This document shows positions 11,510 through 24,018 of a DNA stretch of 64,000 bases, in pieces. Positions within the stretch are counted from its first letter, which is position 1. Every line of letters starts with the position of its first letter. This DNA comes from Lactobacillus gasseri ATCC 33323 = JCM 1131. GTDB taxonomy: Bacteria > Bacillota > Bacilli > Lactobacillales > Lactobacillaceae. The translations under genes were made by a program, and so were the position numbers. Under the pieces are notes generated by a model, which saw nothing but the letters and a program-made list of their open reading frames with translations, had not been told where the DNA came from and ran no database searches. The stretch spans positions 310,001 through 374,000 of the forward strand of contig NC_008530.1 of NCBI RefSeq assembly GCF_000014425.1, given 5' to 3'.

Positions 11510-14500
11510 TTGTTAGGACACGCTGTGAACTACGGTAGTCACCGGACAAGACGTAGCTTCTCTCGAATTAAAGAAGTATTGAAGTTACCTAACTTGACTG
11601 ATGTGCAAACGCAATCTTACAAGTGGTTTCTTAATGAAGGTATTCGTGAAATGTTTGACGACATTATGCCGATTTCAGACTTTTCAGGAAAACTTTCTTT
11701 AGAGTTTGTTGACTACAAACTTCTGAAGCCAAAATACACTCTTGAAGAAGCACGTGATCACGATGCAAATTACTCTGCTCCTCTTCATGTAACTTTAAAG
11801 TTAACCAACCATGAAACTGGAGAAATTAAGACTCAAGATGTCTTCTTCGGAGAATTTCCATTAATGACTGATTCAGGTACTTTCGTTATTAATGGTGCTG
11901 AGAGAATTATTGTTTCTCAGCTTGTTAGATCTCCTGGTGTTTACTACCATTCAGATTTTGATAAAAATGGTCGCCAAATTTTCGGTGCTACAGTTATTCC
12001 TAACCGTGGTGCATGGCTTGAATATGAAACTGATGCTAAGGATTTAGCTTATGTTCGTATTGACCGTACTCGTAAGCTTCCATTAACAGTTCTAATTCGT
12101 GCTTTAGGATTTGGATCTGATAGTGAAGTTGCTGATATGTTTGGTGAAAGTGACTCACTTCGTTTCACTTTAGAAAAAGATATCCACAAAAATCCTGCTG
12201 ACTCTCGTGTTGCCGAAGCCTTAAAGGATATCTACGAAAGATTACGTCCAGGTGAACCTAAGACAACTGATTCATCTCGTTCGCTTTTGTATGCTAGATT
12301 TTTTGATCCAAGAAGATACGATTTAGCTCCTGTTGGTCGCTACAAGATCAATAAGAAACTTTCTTTAAAGAATCGGTTATTAAGACAAACTTTGGCTGAA
12401 ACTTTAGCTGACCCTGATACTGGTGAAATCATTGCTAAAAAGGGTGACGTTGTTACTCATGAAATTCTTGATAAATTGTCACCTTACTTAGATCGTGACG
12501 ACTTTAAGATGGTAACTTATGAACCTTCAAAGGAAGGTGTCTTACCTGACCCAGTAACAGTTCAAGAAATTAAAGTATATTCTAAGGTTGATCCTGAACG
12601 TGTAATTAAGTTAATGTCTAACGGTCATATTGCTGATGACGTTAAGCACTTAACTCCAGCTGATGTTTTGGCATCAATTAACTACTTCTTTAACCTTCAA
12701 GATAACATCGGAACTACTGATGATATCGACCACTTAGGTAACCGTCGTATTCGTCGTGTAGGTGAATTACTTCAAAACCAATTTAGAATTGGTTTAGCAA
12801 GAATGGAACGTGTTGTGCGTGAAAGAATGTCAATTCAAGATATTTCTACAGTTACACCACAACAATTAATTAACATTCGTCCTGTTGTTGCTTCAGTTAA
12901 GGAATTCTTTGGTTCATCACAATTGTCACAGTTCATGGACCAAAACAACCCACTTGGTGAGTTAACTCACAAACGTCGTATGTCTGCCTTAGGACCTGGT
13001 GGTTTGTCTCGTGACCGTGCTGGGTACGAAGTTCGTGACGTGCACTATACTCACTATGGTCGTTTATGTCCTATTGAAACTCCTGAAGGACCTAACATTG
13101 GTTTGATTAACTCTTTAGCAACTTACGCTATTGTTAATAAGTATGGCTTTATTGAAACACCATACCGTCGTGTTTCTTGGGATACTCACAAGGTTACTGA
13201 CAAGATTGATTACTTAACTGCTGATGTTGAAGATAATTACATTATTGCTGGTGCCAACGCTCCATTAAATGAAGACGGTTCTTTCAAGGATAAGATCGTT
13301 TTAGCTCGTCATAAGGAAGATAACCTTGAAGTTACTCCTGATAAGATTGACTATATGGACGTTATTCCTAAGCAAGTAGTTTCAGTAACTTCTGCATGTA
13401 TTCCTTTCCTTGAAAACGATGACTCTAACCGTGCCTTGATGGGTGCTAACCACCAACGTCAGGCTGTTCCATTGATTAACCCACATGCTCCAATTGTTGG
13501 TACTGGTATGGAATACCGTGCTGCTCATGACTCTGGAGATGCATTAGTTGCTAAAGCACCTGGTGTAGTTGAATACGTTGATGCAAACGAAATTAGAATT
13601 AGAAGAGACGACGATACTTTAGATAAGTATGTTCTTGAAAAATTCCGTCGATCAAATGCAACTAAGAACTACAACCAAACACCAGCTGTTAAGCAAGGCG
13701 AAAGAGTAGTAGCTGACGAAGTTATTGCCGATGGTCCAGCAATGGAAAACGGTGAATTAGCTCTAGGTCAAAACCCAATTATTGCTTTCTTGACTTGGAA
13801 CATGTACAACTATGAAGATGCCGTTATGATTTCTGAACGTATGGTTAAAGATGATGTCTACACATCTATCCATATTGAAGACTATGAATCAGAAGCTCGT
13901 GATACTAAGCTTGGACCTGAAGAAATTACACGTGAAATTCCAAACGTTGGTGAAGATGCGCTTAAAGACCTCGATGAAGAAGGTATTGTACGTATTGGTG
14001 CCGAAGTTCAAGACGGTGATATCTTAGTTGGTAAAGTTACTCCAAAGGGTGTGACTGAATTATCAGCTGAAGAACGTTTGCTTCACGCTATCTTTGGTGA
14101 AAAGGCTCGTGAAGTTCGTGACACTTCCTTACGTGTACCACATGGTGGTGGCGGTATTGTTCAAAACGTACAAGTCTTCACGCGTGAAGCAGGAGACGAA
14201 TTGCCACCTGGTGTAAACAAGATGGTTCGTGTCTACATCGTTCAAAAGCGTAAAATTCAAGTTGGTGACAAGATGTCTGGTCGTCACGGAAACAAGGGTA
14301 CTATTGCCTTAGTTTGTCCTGAAGAAGATATGCCATACTTGCCAGATGGTCGTCCAGTAGACATTTGTTTGAATCCAATGGGTGTGCCTTCACGTATGAA
14401 CATTGGACAGGTTCTTGAATTACATTTAGGTATTGCAGCTAAGCAATTAGGTATTCATGTTGCCACTCCAGTATTTGATGGTGCTTCTGAAGATGATATG

Positions 14501-15139
14501 TGGAACATGGTTCGTGAAGCTGGTATTGGTAAAGACGGTAAGACTGTTCTTTACGATGGACGTACTGGTGAACCATTCCATAACCGTGTTTCAGTAGGTA
14601 TTATGTACTACTTGAAGTTGACTCACATGGTTGATGATAAGATCCACGCACGTTCAATTGGGCCTTACTCACTTGTTACTCAACAACCACTTGGTGGTAA
14701 AGCACAATTTGGTGGTCAGCGTTTCGGTGAAATGGAAGTTTGGGCTCTTGAAGCTTACGGTGCTGCATACACATTGCAAGAAATCTTGACTTACAAGTCA
14801 GATGATGTTGTTGGTCGTGTTAAGGCATATGAAGCTATTGTCAAGGGTGAAAGAATTCCAAAACCAGGTGTTCCAGAATCATTTAGAGTTCTTGTTAAGG
14901 AACTTCAATCCTTAGGTTTGGATATTAAAGTCTTAGATATGGATCACAAGGAAATTGAATTACGTGATATGGACGATGATTCTAATGATCACTTCAACAT
15001 TGACACTTTATCTAAGCTTGCTGAACAACAAGAAAAGAAGAAGTTGGCCGAAGAAGCTGCAAAGAAAGATGACAAGTCAGCTGAACCTGTAGATCAGAGT
15101 GATTCTTCAACTTCATCTGATGATAAGGTTTCTAAGTAA
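11510..15139 (+). CDS. rpoB: DNA-directed RNA polymerase subunit beta
   Basis: Large catalytic subunit of RNA polymerase. 1209 aa from TTG 11510, which I prefer to ATG 11501 because AAAGG at 11496-11500 is 9 nt away and would abut the ATG. The rifampicin pocket is wild type: [23 protein letters not shown] and the following RPIETPEGP-like block ([14 protein letters not shown]). The C-terminal clamp part ([27 protein letters not shown]) is intact. A Lys/Asp/Ser-rich tail of about 40 residues follows. rpoC begins 15 nt downstream, so both are co-transcribed. Confidence 0.98.
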   Translation: MLGHAVNYGSHRTRRSFSRIKEVLKLPNLTDVQTQSYKWFLNEGIREMFDDIMPISDFSGKLSLEFVDYKLLKPKYTLEEARDHDANYSAPLHVTLKLTNHETGEIKTQDVFFGEFPLMTDSGTFVINGAERIIVSQLVRSPGVYYHSDFDKNGRQIFGATVIPNRGAWLEYETDAKDLAYVRIDRTRKLPLTVLIRALGFGSDSEVADMFGESDSLRFTLEKDIHKNPADSRVAEALKDIYERLRPGEPKTTDSSRSLLYARFFDPRRYDLAPVGRYKINKKLSLKNRLLRQTLAETLADPDTGEIIAKKGDVVTHEILDKLSPYLDRDDFKMVTYEPSKEGVLPDPVTVQEIKVYSKVDPERVIKLMSNGHIADDVKHLTPADVLASINYFFNLQDNIGTTDDIDHLGNRRIRRVGELLQNQFRIGLARMERVVRERMSIQDISTVTPQQLINIRPVVASVKEFFGSSQLSQFMDQNNPLGELTHKRRMSALGPGGLSRDRAGYEVRDVHYTHYGRLCPIETPEGPNIGLINSLATYAIVNKYGFIETPYRRVSWDTHKVTDKIDYLTADVEDNYIIAGANAPLNEDGSFKDKIVLARHKEDNLEVTPDKIDYMDVIPKQVVSVTSACIPFLENDDSNRALMGANHQRQAVPLINPHAPIVGTGMEYRAAHDSGDALVAKAPGVVEYVDANEIRIRRDDDTLDKYVLEKFRRSNATKNYNQTPAVKQGERVVADEVIADGPAMENGELALGQNPIIAFLTWNMYNYEDAVMISERMVKDDVYTSIHIEDYESEARDTKLGPEEITREIPNVGEDALKDLDEEGIVRIGAEVQDGDILVGKVTPKGVTELSAEERLLHAIFGEKAREVRDTSLRVPHGGGGIVQNVQVFTREAGDELPPGVNKMVRVYIVQKRKIQVGDKMSGRHGNKGTIALVCPEEDMPYLPDGRPVDICLNPMGVPSRMNIGQVLELHLGIAAKQLGIHVATPVFDGASEDDMWNMVREAGIGKDGKTVLYDGRTGEPFHNRVSVGIMYYLKLTHMVDDKIHARSIGPYSLVTQQPLGGKAQFGGQRFGEMEVWALEAYGAAYTLQEILTYKSDDVVGRVKAYEAIVKGERIPKPGVPESFRVLVKELQSLGLDIKVLDMDHKEIELRDMDDDSNDHFNIDTLSKLAEQQEKKKLAEEAAKKDDKSAEPVDQSDSSTSSDDKVSK

Positions 15140-15154
15140 TAGGAGGTTAAACTT

Positions 15155-18100
15155 TTGATCGACGTAAATAAGTTTGAAAGTATGCAAATTGGTTTGGCTT
15201 CTCCAAACAAGATCAGAAGTTGGTCTTATGGCGAAGTTAAAAAGCCAGAAACTATCAACTATCGTACTTTGAAACCAGAAAAAGATGGTTTGTTCGATGA
15301 AAGAATTTTCGGACCAACTAAGGACTGGTCTTGTGCTTGTGGTAAGTACAAGGGTATTCGCTATCGCGGTATTGTGTGTGACCGGTGTGGTGTAGAAGTT
15401 ACTTCTGCTAAAGTTAGAAGAGAACGTATGGGCCACATCGAATTAGCTGCACCAGTTTCACATATCTGGTATTTCAAAGGTATTCCATCTCGTATGGGAT
15501 TAGTGTTAGATATTTCACCTCGTGCACTTGAAGAAGTAATATATTTTGCTGCTTATATTGTAATTGACGCAGGTGATACTGATCTTGAAGATAAACAACT
15601 TCTTACAGAAGCTGAATATCGTGAAAAGAAAGCAAAATTCGGTAACCGTTTTGAAGCTAAGATGGGTGCTGAAGCTGTAAAGGAACTTCTTGAACAAGTA
15701 GATATTGACAAAGAAGTTCATGATTTAAAAGAAGAATTAAAGACTGCTACTGGTCAAAAGAGAACTCGTGCTATCAGAAGATTAGATATCTTAGATGCAT
15801 TTAAGAATTCAGGTAATAAGCCTTCATGGATGGTTATGGATTGTATTCCAGTTATTCCGCCTGATTTAAGACCAATGGTTCAACTTGATGGTGGTCGTTT
15901 CGCAACTTCTGATTTGAATGATTTATATAGACGTGTAATTAATCGTAATAATCGTTTAAAGAGATTGTTAGACTTAAATGCACCTAGAATTATCGTTCAA
16001 AATGAAAAACGTATGCTTCAAGAAGCTGTAGATGCATTAATTGATAACGGTAGACGTGGTCGTCCAGTTGTAGGACCAGGTAACCGTCCACTTAAATCTC
16101 TTTCTCATATGTTAAAGGGTAAGCAAGGACGTTTCCGTCAAAACTTGCTTGGTAAGCGTGTCGACTACTCAGGTCGTTCAGTTATCGATGTTTCACCTAA
16201 GTTGAAGTTTTATCAATGTGGTGTTCCACGTCCAATGGCTTTAGAGTTGTTTAAGCCATTTGTGATGCATGAATTAGTAAAACGTGGTTTAGCATCTAAC
16301 ATTAAGAATGCTAAGCGCAAGATTGATCGTGAAGATGACGATATCTGGGACATCTTAGAAGATGTAATTAAAGAAAGACCAGTTCTTTTGAACCGTGCAC
16401 CTACTCTTCACCGTTTAGGTATCCAAGCATTCGAGCCAGTTTTGGTACCTGGTAAATCAATTCGTCTTCACCCTCTTGCTTGTGAAGCCTATAACGCCGA
16501 CTTCGATGGTGACCAGATGGCCATTCACGTTCCATTATCTGATGAAGCTGTAGCAGAATCACGTTTGCTTATGCTTGCTGCTCACCATATCTTGGCTCCT
16601 AAGGATGGTAAGCCAATTGTTACTCCTTCTCAGGATATTGTTTTAGGTAATTACTGGTTAACTCAAGCAGAACGTGGTCGCGAAGGCGAGGGTATGATTT
16701 TTGACTCACCAGCTGAAGCAGCTATTGCATATGCAAATGGTGATATTCACTACCATACTCGCATTGGTTTAGCAGCTGATTCAATGCCTGAAAAGCCATG
16801 GCCAAAGGGATATGAACACGGAATTTTTGTAACTACCTATGGTAAGTTAGTCTTCAACCAAATTTTCCCTAAGGATTTCTTCTATATTAATGATCCTACT
16901 CAAGAAAATCTTACCCATCCCGTAGATGAAAGATATTTCTTGCAACCAGGTGAAGATATCCATGAAAAGCTAGATAATATGAAACTTGGAAAGGCCTTTA
17001 AGAAAGGTTTCTTATCAGATTCTATTGCTCAAATTTACAAGGATTATAAGGTTCAAAGAACTTCTGATTTCTTGGATGACTTGAAGGAATTAGGCTACAC
17101 TGTATGTACTACTTCTGGTTTGACTATTGGTGTTGAAGATATTCCTACAATTACTGATAAGGACGATATTGTGGCAGAAGCTCGTAAGAAGGTTGACGTG
17201 GTTTCTAAGCAATATCGTCGTGGTTTGATTACTGATGAAGAACGACATGATCGAGTGATTAGCATTTGGAATAATTGTAAAGATATTGTTCAAAATGAAA
17301 TTGCTCAAATTCATGCTCCAAGAAACCCAATCACAATCATGGCAGATTCCGGTGCTCGTGGTAACATTTCTAACTTTACCCAGCTTGCTGGTATGCGTGG
17401 CTTGATGGCTGCTCCTAACGGAGGAATGATGGAAATTCCTGTTACATCAAACTTCCGTGAAGGATTATCCGTTTTGGAAATGTTCATGTCCACTCACGGT
17501 GCTCGTAAAGGTATGACCGATACCGCGTTGAAGACTGCTAACTCAGGTTACTTAACTCGTCGTTTGGTAGACGTAGCTCAAGACGTTATTATTCGTGAAG
17601 AAGATTGTGGTACTGATCGTGGCTTGACTGTTCATGCAATTACTGAAGGCGATGAAATGATTGAACCATTATTTGATCGTCTAGTAGGCCGCTATACTTC
17701 TAAGAGTGTCTATGATCCAGAAACTCATGAAGTTATCTGCCCAGCAGATGTCTTGATGGATGAAGATATGGCTCATAAGATTGTTGATGCTGGCGTCACT
17801 GAAGTAACTATTCGCTCCGTGTTTACTTGCAACACTCAACACGGTGTATGTAAGAAATGTTATGGTATGAACCTTGCTACTGGTGACGATGTTGAAGTTG
17901 GTGAAGCAGTAGGTACTGTTGCTGCTCAATCTATCGGTGAACCTGGTACTCAGTTAACTATGCGTAACTTCCACAACGGTGGTGTTGCTGGTGCTGCAGA
18001 TATTACTCAAGGTTTACCTCGTGTTCAAGAATTGTTTGAAGCTCGTAACCCTAAGGGACGTGCAACAATTTCTGAAGTAACTGGTGAAATAACTTCAATT

Positions 18101-18826
18101 GAAGAAGATCCAGCAGAACACACTCGTCAAATTACTGTAAAAGGTCAAACAGATACTCGTACTTATGATGTACCATATACTGCATCTGTAGCAGTTGCTG
18201 AAGGTGACCATGTTGTACGTGGAGATAAATTGACTCTTGGTTCTATCGATCCTAAAGAATTGATTCGTGTACGTGATGCATTGACTACTGAAAAATACAT
18301 TCTAAGTGAAATTCAAAAAGCTTATAGAATGCAGGGTGTAGAAATTGCTGATAAACACGTTGAAGTTATGGCACGTCAAATGCTTCAAAAGGTTCGTATT
18401 CTTGATCCAGGTGAAACTGATATCTTACCAGGTGAATTGATGGATATTGGTGAATTTAAGGCAAGAAACCGTGAAGTAATTATTTCTGGTGGTATTCCTG
18501 CAACAGCACAAAGTGTAATTCTTGGTATTACCAAGGCCGCTCTTGAAACTAACAGTTTCTTGTCTGCAGCTTCATTCCAGGAAACTACTCGTGTTCTTAC
18601 TGATGCTTCTATTCGTGGAAAGAACGATCCATTACTTGGTCTTAAGGAAAATGTTATTATCGGTAAGATTATTCCTGCCGGTACTGGTATGCCTGTTTAC
18701 CGTGAAATGGAACCTAAGGTTGACGTTCCTGAAGATGAAAAGAAAAAGTCAGTTTATTCTATAGCTGATATTGAGAAGAAATTAGCCGCAGCTGATGCAG
18801 AGAAAGATAAAGGCTCAGCTGACTAA
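15155..18826 (+). CDS. rpoC: DNA-directed RNA polymerase subunit beta'
   Basis: Carries the active-site magnesium loop NADFDGDQM (around nt 16492-16518), the N-terminal zinc site ([20 protein letters not shown]) and the second zinc site (DCGTDRG with [11 protein letters not shown]). 1223 aa, usual for lactobacilli. The start is TTG 15155 with a perfect AGGAGG 8 nt before it. It is co-transcribed with rpoB and ends at a strong terminator shared with the converging prepilin peptidase gene. Confidence 0.98.
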   Translation: MIDVNKFESMQIGLASPNKIRSWSYGEVKKPETINYRTLKPEKDGLFDERIFGPTKDWSCACGKYKGIRYRGIVCDRCGVEVTSAKVRRERMGHIELAAPVSHIWYFKGIPSRMGLVLDISPRALEEVIYFAAYIVIDAGDTDLEDKQLLTEAEYREKKAKFGNRFEAKMGAEAVKELLEQVDIDKEVHDLKEELKTATGQKRTRAIRRLDILDAFKNSGNKPSWMVMDCIPVIPPDLRPMVQLDGGRFATSDLNDLYRRVINRNNRLKRLLDLNAPRIIVQNEKRMLQEAVDALIDNGRRGRPVVGPGNRPLKSLSHMLKGKQGRFRQNLLGKRVDYSGRSVIDVSPKLKFYQCGVPRPMALELFKPFVMHELVKRGLASNIKNAKRKIDREDDDIWDILEDVIKERPVLLNRAPTLHRLGIQAFEPVLVPGKSIRLHPLACEAYNADFDGDQMAIHVPLSDEAVAESRLLMLAAHHILAPKDGKPIVTPSQDIVLGNYWLTQAERGREGEGMIFDSPAEAAIAYANGDIHYHTRIGLAADSMPEKPWPKGYEHGIFVTTYGKLVFNQIFPKDFFYINDPTQENLTHPVDERYFLQPGEDIHEKLDNMKLGKAFKKGFLSDSIAQIYKDYKVQRTSDFLDDLKELGYTVCTTSGLTIGVEDIPTITDKDDIVAEARKKVDVVSKQYRRGLITDEERHDRVISIWNNCKDIVQNEIAQIHAPRNPITIMADSGARGNISNFTQLAGMRGLMAAPNGGMMEIPVTSNFREGLSVLEMFMSTHGARKGMTDTALKTANSGYLTRRLVDVAQDVIIREEDCGTDRGLTVHAITEGDEMIEPLFDRLVGRYTSKSVYDPETHEVICPADVLMDEDMAHKIVDAGVTEVTIRSVFTCNTQHGVCKKCYGMNLATGDDVEVGEAVGTVAAQSIGEPGTQLTMRNFHNGGVAGAADITQGLPRVQELFEARNPKGRATISEVTGEITSIEEDPAEHTRQITVKGQTDTRTYDVPYTASVAVAEGDHVVRGDKLTLGSIDPKELIRVRDALTTEKYILSEIQKAYRMQGVEIADKHVEVMARQMLQKVRILDPGETDILPGELMDIGEFKARNREVIISGGIPATAQSVILGITKAALETNSFLSAASFQETTRVLTDASIRGKNDPLLGLKENVIIGKIIPAGTGMPVYREMEPKVDVPEDEKKKSVYSIADIEKKLAAADAEKDKGSAD

Positions 18827-18856
18827 TCATCCTTTCAAAACTTAAACATTTGTGTT

Positions 18857-18895
18857 AAAAAAGTCTATTCGCTCTTATGCGAATAGACTTTTTTT
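18857..18895. terminator. Terminator between rpoC and the convergent peptidase gene
   Basis: A perfect 12-bp stem (18861-18872 with 18879-18890) flanked by A-run and T-run, so it can work in both directions. Confidence 0.9.
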
Positions 18896-19571
18896 ATATA
18901 AAATTATAAAAAATAATGCTCAGGAATATAAAAGGTATAAAAGGATATTGTTTTTGGTTCTGAGTAATTAAGTGAGTGATTATCAGAAAAATGGATGATA
19001 ATAAGAAAAGATACTCAGCAATGTAGAAATTATAATAAAAGATAAGAATAATAAAAATTATTGTATCGCCATAGCCAAATTTCTTTTTCAAATTCATTAT
19101 TAAGAAGATCAATATAACAAAAGAAATTAAAATCCATTCGATTGTAGTGTAATTAGAAGTAGAGTAAGGAATTTTAAATACTACAATCGCAATAAGTGGA
19201 ATAAGGATTTGAACTGGAAAAGATTGATCAATGTAATCGAAAATACTAATTAAAAAAATAAAAATGATGAAAAAGTATGAAGTTTGGTTAGCAAGCGGAT
19301 TTAAAGGCATGAAAGCTAGGCCACCTAAAATTTCACAATAAAAAGTTTCAATAGGAATATAAGCGTGACAGAAGAAACATTTCCCTTGATATCTTAGAAA
19401 AGAAAAAATAGGTATTTGGTTGAGAAGCGTAAGCGGAATTTGGCAGTTATCACAATGAGATTTATCTGTTATAAAGTTCTCCGTCTCAAATCGCTGAACA
19501 ATTACTAGTAGATGGGAACCAATGATACTACCAATTACAAAATTAAATATATAAATAAATGAGTTTGACAT
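18894..19571 (-). CDS. Type IV prepilin peptidase (A24 family, ComC/PilD-like)
   Basis: Membrane aspartyl protease that cleaves the leader of prepilin-like proteins such as the ComG pseudopilins of DNA uptake. 225 aa, with the N-terminal helix GSIIGSHLLVIVQR, two CxxC pairs (HCDNC and CFFC), FDYIDQSFP carrying the first catalytic Asp, and GYGD with the second, in a chain of hydrophobic helices. ATG 19571 is preceded by GGAGG. It sits on the opposite strand between rpoC and rpsL, breaking the polymerase and str operons apart. Very AT-rich. Role in competence is inferred; a ComX-like sigma gene lies at 60.5 kb. Confidence 0.9.
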   Translation of the reverse strand: MSNSFIYIFNFVIGSIIGSHLLVIVQRFETENFITDKSHCDNCQIPLTLLNQIPIFSFLRYQGKCFFCHAYIPIETFYCEILGGLAFMPLNPLANQTSYFFIIFIFLISIFDYIDQSFPVQILIPLIAIVVFKIPYSTSNYTTIEWILISFVILIFLIMNLKKKFGYGDTIIFIILIFYYNFYIAEYLFLLSSIFLIITHLITQNQKQYPFIPFIFLSIIFYNFI

Positions 19572-19624
19572 CTTTTAACCTCCAATATTTATATACGCAA
19601 AATTAAAAAATTTTTTTTAAAATG

Positions 19625-19653
19625 TTTACGGAATTAAAAAATCATGTTACACT
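19625..19653 (+). promoter_or_regulatory. str operon promoter
   Basis: TTTACG (19625-19630), a 17-bp spacer and TACACT (19648-19653) with an extended -10 TG. The leader to rpsL is about 80 nt and has weak pairing (ATCCG at 19680-19684 with CGGAT farther on). Confidence 0.7.
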
Positions 19654-19738
19654 AGCCATTGTGCTATTAAAAACATGATATCCGTGAGGTCAAAAAAGAA
19701 ACTCCCGGATGTGTGAACAATTTTAGGAGGAAATTTTA

Positions 19739-20146
19739 ATGCCAACAATTAACCAATTGGTTAGAAAAGGCCGTCACTCAAAGACGACTAAATCTGATTC
19801 ACCAGCTTTAAACTATGCTTACAACAGCATGAAGAAAAAGATGAACTACAACCCAGCACCTCAAATGCGTGGTGTTGCAACTCGTGTAGGTACTATGACA
19901 CCTAAGAAGCCTAACTCAGCTTTACGTAAGTACGCTCGTGTTCGTCTTTCAAACTTAATCGAAGTTACTGCTTACATTCCTGGTATTGGTCATAACTTGC
20001 AAGAACACTCCGTTGTTTTAATTCGTGGTGGTCGTGTAAAGGACCTTCCTGGTGTTCGTTACCACATCATTCGTGGTGCTTTGGATACTGCAGGTGTTGA
20101 TGGTAGAAAACAAGGCCGTTCTAAGTACGGTGCTAAGAAAGGTTAA
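19739..20146 (+). CDS. rpsL: 30S ribosomal protein S12
   Basis: Decoding-centre protein, 135 aa, first gene of the str operon. The conserved loops [11 protein letters not shown] (residues 54-64) and [11 protein letters not shown] carry the lysines changed in streptomycin-resistant strains, and both are wild type. The residue after LRK is Tyr where many bacteria have Val. ATG 19739 has TAGGAGGAAATTTTA before it. rpsG follows after 25 nt. Confidence 0.98.
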   Translation: MPTINQLVRKGRHSKTTKSDSPALNYAYNSMKKKMNYNPAPQMRGVATRVGTMTPKKPNSALRKYARVRLSNLIEVTAYIPGIGHNLQEHSVVLIRGGRVKDLPGVRYHIIRGALDTAGVDGRKQGRSKYGAKKG

Positions 20147-20171
20147 AACAGTTAAATAGGAGGGACTACTA

Positions 20172-20642
20172 ATGCCTAGAAAAGGTAATGTTGCTAAGAG
20201 AGATGTTTTAGCAGATCCAGTTTATAACTCTAAATTGGTTACTAAATTAATTAACCACTTAATGATTGATGGTAAGAAGGCAAAGGCATCTTCAATTCTT
20301 TACGATGCTTTTGGTATTATTCAAGATAAGACTGGTAAAGAACCAGTTGAAGTTTTTGAAGAAGCAATGAACAATGTTATGCCAGTTTTGGAAGTTAAAG
20401 CTCGCCGTATCGGTGGTTCTAACTACCAAATCCCAGTTGAAGTTCGCCCAGAAAGAAGAACTACTCTTGGCTTAAGATGGCTTGTTTCTTACGCTCGTTT
20501 ACGTAATGAACATACTATGGATGAACGTCTTGCAAACGAAATTATGGATGCTGCTAACAATACTGGTTCAGCAGTTAAGAAACGTGAAGACGTCCACAGA
20601 ATGGCAGAAGCAAACCGTGCATTTGCTCACTACCGCTTCTAA
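20172..20642 (+). CDS. rpsG: 30S ribosomal protein S7
   Basis: Binds the 3' major domain of 16S rRNA and starts assembly of the small-subunit head. 156 aa, full length, with typical [12 protein letters not shown] near the start and [21 protein letters not shown]-type C-terminus. ATG 20172 follows AGGAGGG. Second gene of the str operon, 29 nt before fusA. In Escherichia coli S7 represses this operon; whether it does so here cannot be read from the sequence. Confidence 0.98.
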
Positions 20643-20671
20643 TCGTTAGTTTGTAAAAGGAGATTAATCTT

Positions 20672-22768
20672 ATGGCTAACAAACGTGAATTCCCTTTGGA
20701 TAAGACACGTAACATTGGTATCATGGCTCACATCGATGCCGGTAAAACTACTACTACTGAACGTATTTTGTACTACACTGGTAAGATCCACAAAATTGGT
20801 GAAACTCACGAAGGTGACTCACAAATGGACTGGATGGATGAAGAAAAGGAACGTGGTATCACTATTACTTCCGCAGCTACTACTGCTCAATGGAAGGATT
20901 ACCGTATTAACATTATTGATACCCCAGGACACGTTGACTTTACTATCGAAGTAGAACGTTCTCTTCGTGTTCTTGATGGTGCGGTAACTGTTCTTGATGC
21001 TCAAGCTGGTGTTGAACCACAAACTGAAAATGTTTGGCGTCAAGCTGAAACTTACGGCGTTCCTCGTATTGTTTTCGTTAACAAGATGGACAAGATTGGT
21101 GCTGACTTTGACAAATCTGTTAAGTCATTGCATGAACGCTTAAACGCAAACGCACATGCCGTTCAAATGCCTATTGGTTCAGCAGATACCTTTGAAGGTG
21201 TTATTGACTTGATCAATATGGTAGCTGACGTTTACGATGAAGATAAACTTGGTTCAAAGTGGGATACTATTCCTGTTCCTGATGAATACAAGGAAGAAGC
21301 TTTAAAGCGTCGTAACGAATTAATTGAAGCTGTTGCTGATGTTGATGACGGTATTATGGACAAGTACCTTGGTGGTGAAGAAATTTCTAATGATGAATTA
21401 AAAGCAGCTATTCGTAAAGCTACTTTGAATTTGGAATTCTTCCCAGTTTATGCTGGTTCAGCATTTAAGAACAAGGGTGTTCAAATGATGCTTGATGGTG
21501 TTATTGATTACTTACCATCACCACTTGACGTAAAACCTTACGTTGCTCATGATCCTAAGACTGGTGACGAAGTTGAACTTATGGCTGACGATAAGAAACC
21601 ATTTGCAGCTTTAGCATTTAAGATTGCAACAGATCCATTTGTTGGTCGTTTAACTTTTATCCGTGTTTACACTGGTTCACTTCAATCTGGTTCTTACGTA
21701 TTGAACGCATCAAAGAATGCTCGTGAACGTGTTGGACGTTTACTTCAAATGCACGCTAACTCAAGAACTGAAATTCCTGAAGTATTCTCAGGTGATATTG
21801 CTGGTGCGATTGGTTTGAAGAACACTACTACTGGTGATTCTTTAACTGATCCAGATCACCCACTTATTTTGGAAAGTTTACAAGTTCCAGATCCAGTTAT
21901 TCAAGTATCTGTTGAACCTAAGTCAAAAGCTGACCGTGATAAGATGGATGTCGCTTTACAAAAGCTTACTGAAGAAGACCCAACCTTCCGTGCTGAAACT
22001 AACCCAGAAACTGGTCAAACTTTGATTTCAGGTATGGGTGAATTACACTTAGACATCATGGTTGAACGTATGAAACGTGAATTTAACGTTGAAGCAACTA
22101 TTGGTGAACCTCAAGTTGCTTACCGTGAAACCTTCACTAAGGAAGCTAAGGCACAAGGTAAGTTCGTTCGTCAATCTGGTGGTAAAGGTCAATATGGTGA
22201 TGTTTGGATTGACTTTACTCCAAACGAAGAAGGAAAGGGTTACGAATTCGAAGACGCTATCGTCGGTGGTGTTGTTCCTCGTGAATTTATTCCTTCAGTT
22301 GACCAAGGTTTACAAGAAGCTATGAAGAATGGTGTTCTTGCAGGCTACCCATTAATTGATGTTAAGGCTAAGTTGTACGATGGTAGTTACCACGAAGTCG
22401 ACTCATCAGAAGCTGCCTTCAAGGTTGCTGCTTCTCTTGCTTTGAGAAATGCTGCTGCTAAGGCTGGTGCCGTTATCCTTGAACCTATCATGAAGGTTCA
22501 AGTAACCACTCCAGAAGAATACTTAGGTGATGTAATGGGATCAATTACAGCACGTCGTGGTTCTATGGAAGGTATGGAAGATAGAGCAGGTGCTAAGGTA
22601 ATCAACTCATTTGTTCCACTTTCAGAAATGTTTGGTTACGCAACTACTTTGCGTTCATCAACTCAAGGTCGTGGTACATTTACAATGGTATTTGACCACT
22701 ACTCACCAACTCCTAAATCTATTCAAGCTGAAATCATCAAAAAACGTGGTGGAGAAGACGCTGAATAA
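20672..22768 (+). CDS. fusA: Elongation factor G
   Basis: GTPase that drives translocation on the ribosome. 698 aa. G1 is [16 protein letters not shown]3 is [21 protein letters not shown], and G4 is NKMDK. Domains II-V follow, with [18 protein letters not shown]-type sequence ([14 protein letters not shown]) near the end. AAAGGAG precedes ATG 20672. Unlike in many bacteria, tuf is not next in the operon; a strong terminator closes it. Confidence 0.98.
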
Positions 22769-22787
22769 TTTATAAATGTAGAGTTTG

Positions 22788-22819
22788 AAAAAGAGATATC
22801 ATATGATATCTCTTTTTTT
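22788..22819 (+). terminator. str operon terminator
   Basis: A nearly perfect palindrome, AAAAGAGATATCAT followed at once by its complement, and a T-run. Confidence 0.9.
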
Positions 22820-22852
22820 GTACAAAAAAATAAAATAAAATGCTGAGAAAGC

Positions 22853-22881
22853 TTGATATTTAAGGAAAGACAAAGTACAAT
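22853..22881 (+). promoter_or_regulatory. S10 operon promoter
   Basis: TTGATA (22853-22858), a 17-bp spacer and TACAAT (22876-22881). This is the only strong promoter before rpsJ and starts a leader of about 150 nt. Confidence 0.8.
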
Positions 22882-22887
22882 AGTAAA

Positions 22888-23035
22888 CGTGCGAAAATAT
22901 TGGAGGGGTATACCCCGCGCACAAAAAGCAATGCTTTGACGCAAAAGGTTGCGGCACACCAGGCTGCATTGCCACAGAGGTGAGTCGGTAATTTTTGCCG
23001 AGCTAGTCATCTTTTAAAGAAGACGAAGGAGGTTA
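22888..23035 (+). ncRNA. Structured leader of the S10 operon (candidate r-protein regulatory RNA)
   Basis: At least four stems can be drawn: GTGCG/CGCAC (22889-22893 with 22918-22922) enclosing GGGGTATACCCC; GCAATGC/GCATTGC (22928-22934 with 22966-22972) enclosing CGCAA/TTGCG; CGGTAA/TTGCCG (22986-23000); and a small stem just before the ribosome binding site. Such leaders are known to bind L4 or other products of the operon in several bacteria. Which protein acts here is not shown by the sequence. Confidence 0.75.
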
Positions 23036-23039
23036 TTAG

Positions 23040-23348
23040 ATGGCAAGTCAACAAATTCGTATTAGATTAAAGTCATACGAACATGGTATTCTCGATGAAT
23101 CAGCTGCTAAAATTGTAGCTACCGCTGAAAGAACTGGAGCACAAATTTCTGGTCCTGTTCCACTACCTACGGAAAGAACTTTATTCACTGTTTTACGTTC
23201 ACCACACAAGAACAAAGATTCACGTGAACAATTTGAAATCCGTACACATAAGCGTTTAATTGATATTTTGAATCCAACACCTAAGACTGTTGATTCATTA
23301 ATGAAGCTTGATTTACCAAGCGGCGTTGATATCGAGATTAAATTATAA
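23040..23348 (+). CDS. rpsJ: 30S ribosomal protein S10 (NusE)
   Basis: First gene of the 30-gene ribosomal block. 102 aa with the conserved [20 protein letters not shown] start and [22 protein letters not shown]10 is also NusE, a partner of NusB and NusG in transcription antitermination. ATG 23040 follows AAGGAGG. rplC begins 26 nt later. Confidence 0.98.
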   Translation: MASQQIRIRLKSYEHGILDESAAKIVATAERTGAQISGPVPLPTERTLFTVLRSPHKNKDSREQFEIRTHKRLIDILNPTPKTVDSLMKLDLPSGVDIEIKL

Positions 23349-23374
23349 TTTAAAACATATATGGAGGTGTAATC

Positions 23375-24004
23375 ATGACCAAAGGAATCTTAGGAAGAAA
23401 GGTCGGTATGACTCAAATCTTCACTAAAAACGGTATCTTGGTTCCTGTAACTGTTATTGAAGCAACCCCTAACGTTGTTTTACAAGTTAAAACTAACGAA
23501 TCAGACGGTTACGAAGCAGTTCAAGTAGGTTACCAAGACATGCGTGAAGTATTGAGTAACAAACCAGCCAAAGGTCATGCTGCAAAAGCAAAGACTTCAC
23601 CTAAGCGCTTCATTCGGGAAATCCGCGATGTCGAGCTTAAGGATTACGAAGTCGGCTCAGAAATCACGGTGGACTCATTTAGTGAAGGTGACGTAGTTGA
23701 CGTTACTGGCACTACAAGAGGTCATGGTACTCAAGGTAACATCAAGCGTTGGGGCCAATCAAGAGGTCCAGAAACTCACGGTTCTAGATACCACAGAATC
23801 CCAGGTTCAATGGGTTCTATCATTAACCGTGTACCTAAGGGTAAGAAGTTACCTGGTCACATGGGTGGCAAGAAAGTTACCGTACAAAACTTAGTAATTG
23901 AAAAAGTTGTACCTGAAAAGAACGTACTTTTAGTCAAAGGTAATGTTCCTGGTGCAAAGAACTCATTAATTTTTGTAAAATCTGCTGCTAAAGCTGCTAA
24001 ATAG
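23375..24004 (+). CDS. rplC: 50S ribosomal protein L3
   Basis: Binds near the peptidyl transferase centre. 209 aa. Starts [16 protein letters not shown] and contains the conserved central loop ([13 protein letters not shown]) whose mutations give pleuromutilin or linezolid resistance in other species; nothing unusual is visible. GGAGG precedes ATG 23375. Confidence 0.98.
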   Translation: MTKGILGRKVGMTQIFTKNGILVPVTVIEATPNVVLQVKTNESDGYEAVQVGYQDMREVLSNKPAKGHAAKAKTSPKRFIREIRDVELKDYEVGSEITVDSFSEGDVVDVTGTTRGHGTQGNIKRWGQSRGPETHGSRYHRIPGSMGSIINRVPKGKKLPGHMGGKKVTVQNLVIEKVVPEKNVLLVKGNVPGAKNSLIFVKSAAKAAK

Positions 24005-24018
24005 GAAGGAGGACTATA

